DNA from: an uncultured Oscillospiraceae bacterium
Lineage (GTDB): Bacteria > Bacillota > Clostridia > Oscillospirales > Oscillospiraceae
Length of the DNA stretch: 13,766 nucleotides
Assembly (NCBI GenBank): GCA_904398675.1
Contig: CAJFPI010000086.1
Span: 1 to 13,766, forward strand
Direction: 5' to 3'
Position 1 is the stretch's first letter. Each line of letters starts with the position of its first letter. The position numbers and the translations under genes were made by a program. The notes below the pieces were generated by a model, which saw only the letters and a program-made list of their open reading frames with translations, ran no database searches and had not been told where the DNA came from. This document shows positions 6,981 through 13,622 of this stretch, in pieces.

Positions 6981-8003
6981 ATGAAAAATGGTCAGATCCT
7001 GGTGCTCAATGAGAAGGAAGTCTGCTCTGTCCTGGACATGCCCACCGCCATCGCGGATGTGGAGACGGCCCTGAAGGAATATGCCGAGGGCCTTTGTGTC
7101 AACCCCGTCAAGCTGCACCTCTCCCTGCGCCCGGAGATCGAGGGGTACTTAAACTCTATGCCGGCCTATCTGAAGGCCCACGATGTGATGGGCGTCAAGC
7201 TGGTCAGCGTCTATAAGTACAACATGAAGGAGCACCATGTCCCCGTCACCATGGGAACCATTGTTCTCCACCGCCCGGAGACGGCCATGCCCTTCGCCGT
7301 GCTGGACGGGACCTATGTCACCGCCATCCGCACCGGCGCGGCCGCCGGCGTGGGGGCAAAGCACCTGGCCAAAAGCGGGGCCCATGTGGCGCTGCAGATC
7401 GGCGCCGGCGCCCAGGGCTATATGGCCGCCCGGGCCATCCTGACGGCGGTACCCGGCCTGGAGGAGCTGCGGGTGGCGGAGATCAACCCGGACACCATGG
7501 CCCGCTTTGTGAAAGACATCCAGGCGGAGTTCCCCGCGGTGAAGATCACCTCCTACGCCGACTACAAGGAGGCCATCCCCGGCGCCCAGATCGTCTGCGC
7601 CGCCACCACCTCCCCCACGCCGCTGCTGCGGGGCATGACCTTTGACAAGGGGACCACCGTGCTGCTGGTGGCGGAGATGGTGGACAACTCAGACCTCCTC
7701 AGCTACGACCGGTGCATCCTGGACTTCCCGGCGTGCTACTGCATCCGCATCAACGAGGAGCTGGCCTCCGTGGCCCGGGAGAAGGGGACGGCCTATGACC
7801 CCATCCAGGAGTCCACCTGCGCGGCCACCCTGGGCGAGGTCATCGCCGGACAGAAATCCGGCCGCCTCAGCGACGACGACATCATTGTGGCGGGCTTTGT
7901 GGGCATGGGCATCGAGGATGTGCTGGTGGCCAAGACCGCCTATGACCGGGCGGTGGAGAAGAAGATCGGCAAGGTGCTGGACTTCATCAGCGTGGAGGAG
8001 TAA
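6981..8003 (+). CDS. Ornithine cyclodeaminase/mu-crystallin family enzyme (paralogue 2)
   Basis: A 340-residue second member of the OCD family, clearly diverged from the one at 197-1228 although the layout is the same. It has K73 in GVKL, R117 in IRTGA, the Rossmann loop GAGAQG (141-146) and E167 at the end of the second strand, which favours NAD(H). The family's C-terminal GMGIEDV is at 308-314 and is closer to consensus than in paralogue 1. The segment matching the cyclodeaminase GGDxPGKxEL motif reads VAEMVDNSDLL (230-240), with M233 in place of the catalytic Asp. An imine reductase or amino-acid dehydrogenase is therefore more likely than a cyclodeaminase. The ATG at 6981 has AAGGGAG at 6967-6973. 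The gene follows the ATPase gene by 48 bases and precedes the dehydratase gene by 5. The two paralogues may act on different steps or form a heteromer; both are guesses. Confidence 0.9.
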   Translation: MKNGQILVLNEKEVCSVLDMPTAIADVETALKEYAEGLCVNPVKLHLSLRPEIEGYLNSMPAYLKAHDVMGVKLVSVYKYNMKEHHVPVTMGTIVLHRPETAMPFAVLDGTYVTAIRTGAAAGVGAKHLAKSGAHVALQIGAGAQGYMAARAILTAVPGLEELRVAEINPDTMARFVKDIQAEFPAVKITSYADYKEAIPGAQIVCAATTSPTPLLRGMTFDKGTTVLLVAEMVDNSDLLSYDRCILDFPACYCIRINEELASVAREKGTAYDPIQESTCAATLGEVIAGQKSGRLSDDDIIVAGFVGMGIEDVLVAKTAYDRAVEKKIGKVLDFISVEE

Positions 8004-8008
8004 GGCGC

Positions 8009-9571
8009 ATGAACATCAGCATATTTGAGATCGTCGGCCCCATCATGCTGGGCCCCTCCAGCTCCGGCACCGCCGGCATGGTCCGCATCGGCGCGGTGGC
8101 CCGGCTGTTTCTCAGCAGCGAGCCGAAAAATGTGGAGATCCAGTTCCATCCCCGGAACCTCCACCACTATGCCGGCTGCCGCAGCCACCTGGGCCTGGCG
8201 GGGGGCATCATGGGCTTTGCCCTGGACGATCCCCGGTTCCCCACAGCCTTTGACGAAGCCAAGCGGAGAGGTGTCCGCTTTACCATTACCGACTACCCCA
8301 GGGAAGAGAGCAGGGACATGATGCGGGTGCGCCTGGTGATCGACACCGTGGGCGGCAGCACCCACCGCCTCTGCGCCGTCTCCGTGGGCGGCGGCAACAT
8401 CCTGGTGGAGTCGGTGGACGAGATCCCCGTCTCCCTCAACAACTACAGCGCCCACATCTTTGCCTGGAGCGGCCGGGACATCACCGGGGCCTTAACCGGC
8501 ATCCTGGGGGAGAAGACGGTCCACCGCAGCAGCGGGGAGCGGCACCTCTATTACGCCGAGTGGGGCGAGGAGGACGCGGCGGTGCTGGAGCGGCTGCGCG
8601 CTGTGGACGGTGTGGACCGGGCGGCGTGGATCCCGGCCTTTCTGGAGAGCGGCAGCTCGGGGGAGGATCCCCTGTTTCTGGACTTCAGCGAGCTGGAGAC
8701 CCTGTGCAGGGCCGAGGGAATCGATGTGCCGGAGGCCATGCTCCGCTACGAGGTGCACCGCTCCGGCCTGGACCGGGAGAAGATTCTCCGCCGGATGGGG
8801 GAGAACTGGCAGTGCATGAAACAGTCCGTCCAAATTGGCATTTCCGGCAAGGCCCGCCCCCTCTACGGCCTGGACGATGGAAAGAACGGCCAGCGGATGC
8901 TTGCCGCCGTGGAGGCGGGCAGAACCCTGGGGGGCGGCGTGCTGGGTCGGGCCGTGGCCTACGGCCTCGGCGTCATGGAGCACGCCATGTCCATGGGCTG
9001 CATCGTGGCGGCCCCCACCTGCGGCTCCTCCGGCATCATGCCGGGGTGCCTGGTCTGCCTGCAGGAGACCTACGGCTACTCCGATGAGCAGATGGTGCGG
9101 GCCCTGCTGGCCTCCACCTCCATCGGCATCATCATGGCCCAGGACGGCGTCCGGTTCTCCGGGGCCGCGGCGGGCTGCCAGGGGGAGATCACCGTATCCG
9201 CGGCCATGGCCGCCCAGGCGGCGGCCTATCTGGGCGGCGGGGACACCACCGCCGTCGGCGACGCCGCGTCCTTCGCCATAAAGGGCCTTTTGGGCCTGGT
9301 ATGTGACCCCATGGAGTGCGTGGAGGTGCCCTGCATCAAGCGCAACGGCGGCGCCATCGCGGCGGCGCTGGCTGCGGCGGACATGGCCCTGGCCGGCATC
9401 CGCAGCTACATCACGCCGGACGACGCCTCCTGCGCCCTGAAGGATGTGCAGGACCACCTGCCAGAGCACCTCCGGGGCGGGGGCGGGGGCGTGGCCTGCA
9501 CGCCGGCCGCCTGCGCGGCCCGTGAGCGCATCCGGAAACTGGACGAGGACTATTTGAAACAAAACCTGTAG
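8009..9571 (+). CDS. Fused beta-alpha iron-sulfur L-serine dehydratase family protein, divergent
   Basis: A 520-residue single-chain protein of the Fe-S L-serine ammonia-lyase family, which converts L-serine to pyruvate and ammonia. The beta-like domain is at about 1-140, an ACT-like segment at about 143-210, and the alpha-like catalytic domain at about 225-510. Cysteines C390 (GCQGE), C432 (CDP) and C442 (PCIKRN) match in spacing the three cluster ligands of characterised enzymes (42, then about 11). The last interval is one residue short, because the usual CDPVAGLVEVPC reads CDPMECVEVPC. Two normally conserved elements are altered: SSSHT is SSSGT (G20), and GHGTD reads GCRSH (56-60). It also has an unusual C338 in APTCGSSG. 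The substrate may thus be a serine relative. The ATG at 8009 has GGAGGAG at 7994-8000. The ACT-like segment could bind an amino acid. Family is firm; substrate is uncertain. Confidence 0.88.
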   Translation: MNISIFEIVGPIMLGPSSSGTAGMVRIGAVARLFLSSEPKNVEIQFHPRNLHHYAGCRSHLGLAGGIMGFALDDPRFPTAFDEAKRRGVRFTITDYPREESRDMMRVRLVIDTVGGSTHRLCAVSVGGGNILVESVDEIPVSLNNYSAHIFAWSGRDITGALTGILGEKTVHRSSGERHLYYAEWGEEDAAVLERLRAVDGVDRAAWIPAFLESGSSGEDPLFLDFSELETLCRAEGIDVPEAMLRYEVHRSGLDREKILRRMGENWQCMKQSVQIGISGKARPLYGLDDGKNGQRMLAAVEAGRTLGGGVLGRAVAYGLGVMEHAMSMGCIVAAPTCGSSGIMPGCLVCLQETYGYSDEQMVRALLASTSIGIIMAQDGVRFSGAAAGCQGEITVSAAMAAQAAAYLGGGDTTAVGDAASFAIKGLLGLVCDPMECVEVPCIKRNGGAIAAALAAADMALAGIRSYITPDDASCALKDVQDHLPEHLRGGGGGVACTPAACAARERIRKLDEDYLKQNL

Positions 9572-9583
9572 AGCGCGCCTGTG

Positions 9584-9598
9584 CCGCCCCAGGGGCGG
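9584..9598 (+). repeat. Short GC inverted repeat after the dehydratase gene
   Basis: CCGCCCC and GGGGCGG flank a single A, 12 bases after the stop. No T-run follows, so termination is unlikely. A hairpin would have to open the central pairs to make a loop. It is the first structured element in the 305-base gap that runs to 9876. Confidence 0.3.
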
Positions 9599-9757
9599 AT
9601 CCAATAGGGTCTGGCGGGGGAGTGCGGAGGCGCTGCCGCACCATTCCTCTCCTTTCCTCTTCCAAACCGGTTTCCGTCTCAGGCAGATATCCGCGGTTTT
9701 CGCCAGGCCCTCTGGAATCAAATCCCTATGGCGATTCAGGAGGCGCGCTTTTTCCAT

Positions 9758-9880
9758 ATGCATGCAGCCGCCGGCCGGTCCCATGGACCGCCGGCGGGCT
9801 GTCAGATGCCCTTTTCATCGCGGGCAAGGATTTTGAGCTGTTTGTGCCGCCTGTGGCGGCAGAAGGGGGGATTTCTATGA
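9758..9880 (+). CDS. Possible 40-residue leader peptide ahead of the cysteine-desulfidase-like gene
   Basis: A frame from ATG 9758 runs 40 codons and stops in a TGA at 9878-9880 that overlaps the next ATG (ATGA), an arrangement typical of translational coupling. It encodes three cysteines (C15, C28, C30), two of them in SCLC near the end, ahead of a gene whose family degrades cysteine. Its AGGAGG (9738-9743) is 14 bases from the ATG, which is far. The strong hairpin at 9765-9801 lies inside it. An attenuator peptide sensing Cys-tRNA is conceivable. An open frame arising by chance in GC-rich DNA is equally likely. Confidence 0.2.
   Translation: MHAAAGRSHGPPAGCQMPFSSRARILSCLCRLWRQKGGFL
9765..9801 (+). 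promoter_or_regulatory. Strong GC-rich hairpin in the leader of the cysteine-desulfidase-like gene
   Basis: Two 17-base arms (9765-9781 and 9785-9801) pair with only two single-base bulges around a CAT loop. GCAT/ATGC can extend the base across an internal loop. CTTTTC follows at 9811-9816, a weak T-run 9 bases beyond the stem. It may be a terminator, an attenuator or an mRNA-processing stem that separates the dehydratase gene from the next one. Confidence 0.5.
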
Positions 9881-11178
9881 AAGAAAAGAATCAGGAGCTG
9901 CTGGCCATCCTGAAAAAGGAGGTGGCGCCGGCCCTGGGCTGCACCGGGCCCACCGCGGTCTCCTATGTGGCCGCAGAGGCCGCCGCGGCGGTAGGGGGGA
10001 CGCCGGAGAGGATCGTAGTGAAGGTGGACCGCCATATCGGCGCGAAAAACGGCGATGTGGGGATCCCGGGGACGAAATATGTGGGGCTGCGCATGGCGGC
10101 GGCCCTGGGCGCCCTGGTGGGGGACGCCTCCGCGGGGCTGAACGTGCTGCACAACGTGACGCCGGAGAGCGAGGCGGCAGCCCGTAAATTTGCCATGTCG
10201 GGCAACGTGGTGGTAGAGGTGGATCTGGAGACGGAGATCCTGGGCCTCTTCATGGACTGCACCGTGTATACGGACAAGGGCTATGGCCGGGCGGTGGTGG
10301 TCAAGACCCACACGGGCCTGGTCTACCGGGAGGCCAACGGCCAGGTGCAGGTGGACATCCCCTATGACCGCATCGCCTCCATGAACGAGACCCACGACCC
10401 CATGGCCAGCTACCGCCTGGCCGATTTCTACCACTTTGCCACCGGGATGCCGCTGGAGGAGCTGCTCTTCCTGCGGGAGGCGGTGACCATGAACAAGACC
10501 CTGTGCCAGTCCGTCCTGGATGGAACGGCCAAGGGGGCGGGCTTTGGCCTGAGCATGATGAAACGGGCCGAGGGCAGCCCGATCCGGAAGGCGGAGGCCC
10601 TCACCGCCGCGGGCTCTGAGGCCCGCATGGCCGGCTACTCCCTGCCCGCCATGAGCTGCGCCACCAGCGGAAACGTGGGGATCACGGCGTCCCTGCCCCT
10701 CATCAGCCTGGCCGAGGACATGGGCAGCAGCGAGGAGGCGCTGCTGCGGGCCCTGGCCCTCAGTTTCCTTGTGACCATCTGCGTAAAGAACCGGATCGGC
10801 CGGGTGTCCTCCATGTGCGCCTGCGTCACCGCCGCCTCCCAGGGCGTGGCGGCGGGGGCCGCCTATCTCATGGGCGGGGACCTGGACTGCTGTGACAGGG
10901 CTATTCGCAACACGGTGGTAAACATCTTCGGCGTGGTCTGCGACGGGGCCCGGCTGGCCTGCGCGCTGAAACTGGCCTCCGCCGCAGGCATCGCCATTGA
11001 GTGCGCCATGCTGGCAAAGGACGGGGTGGCGACGCCCGCCAACGAGGGCGTCACCGGCGTGGACGCAGACGACTCGCTGAATTTTATGGGCGAGTTCGCC
11101 CGCCACGGCATGGCCGGCTCCGACCTGGAGCTGTGCAGGCTCCTCTATAAAAAGCAGGAGACGGCGGGACGGCTTTGA
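9877..11178 (+). CDS. UPF0597/CyuA L-cysteine desulfidase family protein, divergent
   Basis: A 433-residue protein of the serine-dehydratase-alpha-like UPF0597 family. Characterised members are oxygen-sensitive [4Fe-4S] L-cysteine desulfidases making pyruvate, ammonia and sulfide. Candidate ligands are C22 in the N-terminal GCT motif, C314/C316 in SMCAC and C355 in CDGA, spaced as in the Methanocaldococcus enzyme. Two signatures differ from the family pattern as I remember it: GCTEP is GCTGP (G24), and GSGNQG is TSGNVG (263-268, V267). The normal substrate may therefore not be free cysteine. The ATG at 9877 is chosen because AAGGGGGG (9863-9870) is 6 bases upstream and the length then fits the family. 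The in-frame extension back to 9622 reads as Pro/Ser/Arg-rich non-family sequence. It is preceded by a 305-base gap and followed by 141 bases with no convincing signal. Confidence 0.87.
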   Translation: MKEKNQELLAILKKEVAPALGCTGPTAVSYVAAEAAAAVGGTPERIVVKVDRHIGAKNGDVGIPGTKYVGLRMAAALGALVGDASAGLNVLHNVTPESEAAARKFAMSGNVVVEVDLETEILGLFMDCTVYTDKGYGRAVVVKTHTGLVYREANGQVQVDIPYDRIASMNETHDPMASYRLADFYHFATGMPLEELLFLREAVTMNKTLCQSVLDGTAKGAGFGLSMMKRAEGSPIRKAEALTAAGSEARMAGYSLPAMSCATSGNVGITASLPLISLAEDMGSSEEALLRALALSFLVTICVKNRIGRVSSMCACVTAASQGVAAGAAYLMGGDLDCCDRAIRNTVVNIFGVVCDGARLACALKLASAAGIAIECAMLAKDGVATPANEGVTGVDADDSLNFMGEFARHGMAGSDLELCRLLYKKQETAGRL

Positions 11179-11319
11179 CCGCCCCCGCTGTGGAAACGTC
11201 GGCAGAAACAGCGCCTTGTCCTGCCGCAATGAGAGGCGGAGAGGGAAGAAAGCACGGCCTGGCACGCCCGGCTGACAAAACAGGGGCGGCGGAGCAGGCA
11301 GGAAGGGGATGGGAGCATA

Positions 11320-12036
11320 ATGGGAGATATTAAGAGGAGGTCCATCTCCGAGCAGGTGGCGGAATCCATCTTAAAATACATACAGGAGGCAAAGCTGGAC
11401 GTGGGCGACAAGCTGCCCACGGAGAATGCGTTTGTGGAGCGGTTCGGCGTGAGCCGCACCTGTGTCCGGGAGGCGATCAAGGCGCTGAGCCTGAACGGGA
11501 TCCTGCAGTCCATCCCCGGAAGGGGGACCTTCCTCCTTGCGCCGCCCGCCTCGGTCTACCGTGACCCGGCCAGCGTGCTCCAGCGGGCGCAGGCCTCCAT
11601 CCGGGAGGTGATGGAGGTCCGCGTCCCCCTGGAGATCAAGACGGCCGAGCTGGCCGCTCTGCGGAGGACGGAGGAGGACTGCGAGGCGCTGGAGCGCTTT
11701 GCCGCCAACTACCGGCAGGACTATCTGAGCGGGAAGAAGAATTACTACGTCTGGGGACGGCAGTTTTTCGACAAGCTCACGGAGATCGTAAACAACCCCC
11801 TGCTGACCTCGGCCCTCCAGCCGCTGGATGAGATCGTTCAGCGGCACCGGGAGAGCTTTTCCCGGAAGGAGGGCAGCGCGCTGTTTTTCCTGGAGAGCCT
11901 GGACCGGCTGTGCTGCTACATCCGGCTGATGGACAGTCAATCCGCCGGAATGGAGATGGCGCTGCATATGGAGCACTCCAACCGCCTGCTCAATGAGCTG
12001 GTCAATGTGGACAACGTGGAGAGCTTTTTATATTGA
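11320..12036 (+). CDS. GntR family regulator, FadR/FCD subfamily
   Basis: A 238-residue DNA-binding regulator. The winged helix-turn-helix is at about 8-73: GDKLPTENAFVERFGVS (29-45) then RTCVREAIKAL, with the wing ending in IPGRGTFL (65-72). An all-helical FCD effector domain follows at about 95-225. The FCD metal site looks lost: the usual D-x-x-F-H before NPLL reads GRQFF (146-150), replacing both the Asp and the first His, while H216 or H219 remains late in the domain. It may thus sense an organic ligand without metal. The ATG at 11320 has GGGAG 4-8 bases upstream and AGGAAGGGG further out. It sits between two enzyme genes of the locus and is its only regulator, so it probably controls it. 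The effector is likely the transported compound or a product (inference). The dyads at 7-21, 1292-1306 and 6934-6948 are candidate targets. Confidence 0.92.
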   Translation: MGDIKRRSISEQVAESILKYIQEAKLDVGDKLPTENAFVERFGVSRTCVREAIKALSLNGILQSIPGRGTFLLAPPASVYRDPASVLQRAQASIREVMEVRVPLEIKTAELAALRRTEEDCEALERFAANYRQDYLSGKKNYYVWGRQFFDKLTEIVNNPLLTSALQPLDEIVQRHRESFSRKEGSALFFLESLDRLCCYIRLMDSQSAGMEMALHMEHSNRLLNELVNVDNVESFLY

Positions 12037-12120
12037 GCCCCGGCGGAGGGGCTGCCTGCCGTGTCCGGCGGCGGGATCAGGAGAAGAGACCGGAATTTGA
12101 TGAGACAGGCAGGGATTTCC

Positions 12121-13329
12121 ATGAAAATTTATGATTTTGACGAGATCATTGACCGCCGGCACACCAATGCGCTGAATACCGACGGCTTTCGCTCCTATAT
12201 TTTCCATGCGGACGGCGGCATGCGGTTTCCCTATGAAGATGGGGAGTTTGTCCGCATGTGGGTGGCGGATATGGAATTTGCCACGCCGGATGTGATCCTG
12301 GACAAGATAAAGGAGCGGCTGGACCGGCGGATTCTGGGCTACACCAAGCTCTTTGACCCATCCTATTACGAGGCCTTCGCCGCCTGGTGCAGCCGCCGCT
12401 ACGGCTTTACCTTCCCCAGAGAGCAGCTGGTCACCTCGCCGGGCGTTATTCCCGCCCTCAACGAGCTGGTGGGCTATCTCTGCGGCCCCGGGGAGAAGGT
12501 CTTGATCCTGACGCCGTCCTACGCCTACTTCAAGCATGCGGCGGACTACAACGGCCGGGAGCTGGTCTGTTCCAGCCTGCTCCGCCGGGAGGACGGCTGC
12601 TACACCATGGACTTGGAGGATCTGCAGCGGAAGGCGGCGGATCCCAAAACTACCTTGTGTATCTTCTGCAACCCCCACAACCCCACGGGGCGGGTCTGGA
12701 CGAGGGAGGAGCTGGAGGCCTTTGGCCGGATCTGCGAGGAGAACGGCCTCTGGGTGATTTCCGACGAGATCCACTGCGACCTGCTGCGCCGGGGACGGCG
12801 GCACACGCCTCTGGGCAAGGTGCTGCCGGATTACGAGCGGCTGATCACCTGCATGGCTCCCAGTAAGACATTCAATCTGGCGGGAATGATGTTCTCCAAT
12901 GTTTTGATCCGCAGCGGACAGCTGCTGGAGACCTGGAAGAGCCGCCACTACGACTTTGAAAACCCCTTGAGCATTGCCGCCGCCCAGGCGGCCTATACCT
13001 GCGGGGAGGAGTGGCTGGAGCAGCTGACGGACTATCTGGACGGAAACTTTGCCTTCATGGACACATATTTCCACCGGCATCTTCCAAAAGCCCGGTTTTG
13101 CATCTCCGAGGCGACCTATCTGGCCTGGGTGGACGTCAGCGCCTATCTGCCGGAGGACGCCGGATTTCTGCCGCTGTATTTTGCCAACGGGGCGGGGGTG
13201 CTGCTGGAGGGGGGCGACATGTTCGTGGCTGACTCCGACGGGTATATCCGCCTGAATCTTGCCTGCCCGAGAAGGGTGCTGGAGACCGGCCTGGAGCGGA
13301 TCTGCCGCCTGTTGAACAGTGAGCGGTGA
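12121..13329 (+). CDS. MalY/PatB-type PLP-dependent C-S lyase/aminotransferase
   Basis: A 402-residue fold-type I PLP enzyme of the MalY/PatB group, which performs beta-elimination on cystathionine, cystine and cysteine S-conjugates to give pyruvate, ammonia and a thiol. Visible are the N-terminal DFDEIIDRRHTNALNTDGF, MWVADMEF (46-53), NPHNPTGR (184-191), SDEIHCDLL (214-222) and the PLP-binding lysine K249 in APSKTFNLAG. R377 is a candidate substrate carboxylate anchor. Length fits the family. The ATG at 12121 is chosen over an in-frame GTG at 12061 and ATG at 12100, because AGGGA (12111-12115) precedes it and family members begin at this point. A small hairpin without T-run (12036-12053) separates it from the regulator gene. 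It is the last gene before the strong terminator. In a locus with two other beta-eliminating enzymes, C-S lyase activity is more likely than plain transamination, but the latter is not excluded. Confidence 0.9.
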   Translation: MKIYDFDEIIDRRHTNALNTDGFRSYIFHADGGMRFPYEDGEFVRMWVADMEFATPDVILDKIKERLDRRILGYTKLFDPSYYEAFAAWCSRRYGFTFPREQLVTSPGVIPALNELVGYLCGPGEKVLILTPSYAYFKHAADYNGRELVCSSLLRREDGCYTMDLEDLQRKAADPKTTLCIFCNPHNPTGRVWTREELEAFGRICEENGLWVISDEIHCDLLRRGRRHTPLGKVLPDYERLITCMAPSKTFNLAGMMFSNVLIRSGQLLETWKSRHYDFENPLSIAAAQAAYTCGEEWLEQLTDYLDGNFAFMDTYFHRHLPKARFCISEATYLAWVDVSAYLPEDAGFLPLYFANGAGVLLEGGDMFVADSDGYIRLNLACPRRVLETGLERICRLLNSER

Positions 13330-13339
13330 TTATGGCACG

Positions 13340-13358
13340 GGCGGCGTGTCAGGCCGCC
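13340..13358 (+). repeat. GC-rich hairpin after the last gene of the locus
   Basis: GGCGGC (13340-13345) pairs with GCCGCC (13353-13358) around a 7-base loop, 10 bases after the stop. A smaller CTGCA/TGCAG stem (13360-13375) follows, and then the main terminator. No T-run follows directly. These stems may protect the 3' end of the transcript. Confidence 0.35.
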
Positions 13359-13384
13359 GCTGCATCTGCCTGCAGAAACCTTTG

Positions 13385-13419
13385 AAAAGGGTATGACCCA
13401 CAGGTCATACCCTTTTTTT
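13385..13419 (+). terminator. Rho-independent terminator of the locus
   Basis: A perfect 14-base stem (13385-13398 with 13403-13416) around a CACA loop ends in seven T (13413-13419). The core arm is GGGTATGACC. The A-run on the left side pairs with the T-run, so it could also work from the opposite strand. It closes the ten-gene block and isolates the next gene. Confidence 0.95.
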
Positions 13420-13521
13420 GTCAGAGAGCATGATGTGATCCTGTCGCCTTTTAAAGCCAAAAACGGCATCAGCGGGAGGAGAGGGAAACGAAAGATGCGC
13501 TCAGGGCAGAAAAAGGCTGCC

Positions 13522-13558
13522 CTGCGGCAGGCGCGGTCCGATGCCGCTGCGGCAGGCG
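13522..13558. repeat. 12-base direct repeat between terminator and right-hand promoter
   Basis: CTGCGGCAGGCG occurs exactly at 13522-13533 and 13547-13558, with a period of 25 bases. The palindrome TGCCGC-T-GCGGCA (13542-13554) overlaps the second copy. It lies about 65 bases before the -35 box of the right-hand promoter. Binding sites for an activator or repressor are possible; nothing known was recognised. Confidence 0.4.
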
Positions 13559-13622
13559 GCACAGATGGCCGGAACCCAAGGAGCGCTGTATGGGTGAGCG
13601 ATGCTGAAACAACAAATGGGAA

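Noticed and set aside
9584..9598. GC palindrome as a terminator of the dehydratase gene
   Set aside because: No T-run follows, and the single-base centre forces the inner pairs open. It is kept only as an inverted repeat.
9622..9876. In-frame N-terminal extension of the cysteine-desulfidase-like gene from 9622
   Set aside because: The extra 85 residues are Pro/Ser/Arg-rich and not part of the family. The ATG at 9877 has a good Shine-Dalgarno and gives the family length.
8492..11265. Long - strand frames (8492-9784 and 9802-11265)
   Set aside because: Both are antisense to the dehydratase-like and desulfidase-like genes, with no domain signal and no promoter. The gap between the two genes shows no convincing - strand start.
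12061..12120. Upstream starts (GTG 12061, ATG 12100) for the MalY-type gene
   Set aside because: MalY/PatB proteins begin at the DFDEIIDRR segment. ATG 12121 is directly before it and has its own Shine-Dalgarno.
13522..13558. CRISPR-like array from the 25-base-period direct repeat
   Set aside because: There are only two copies of 12 bases with a 13-base spacer and no cas genes, which is far too few and too short for an array.
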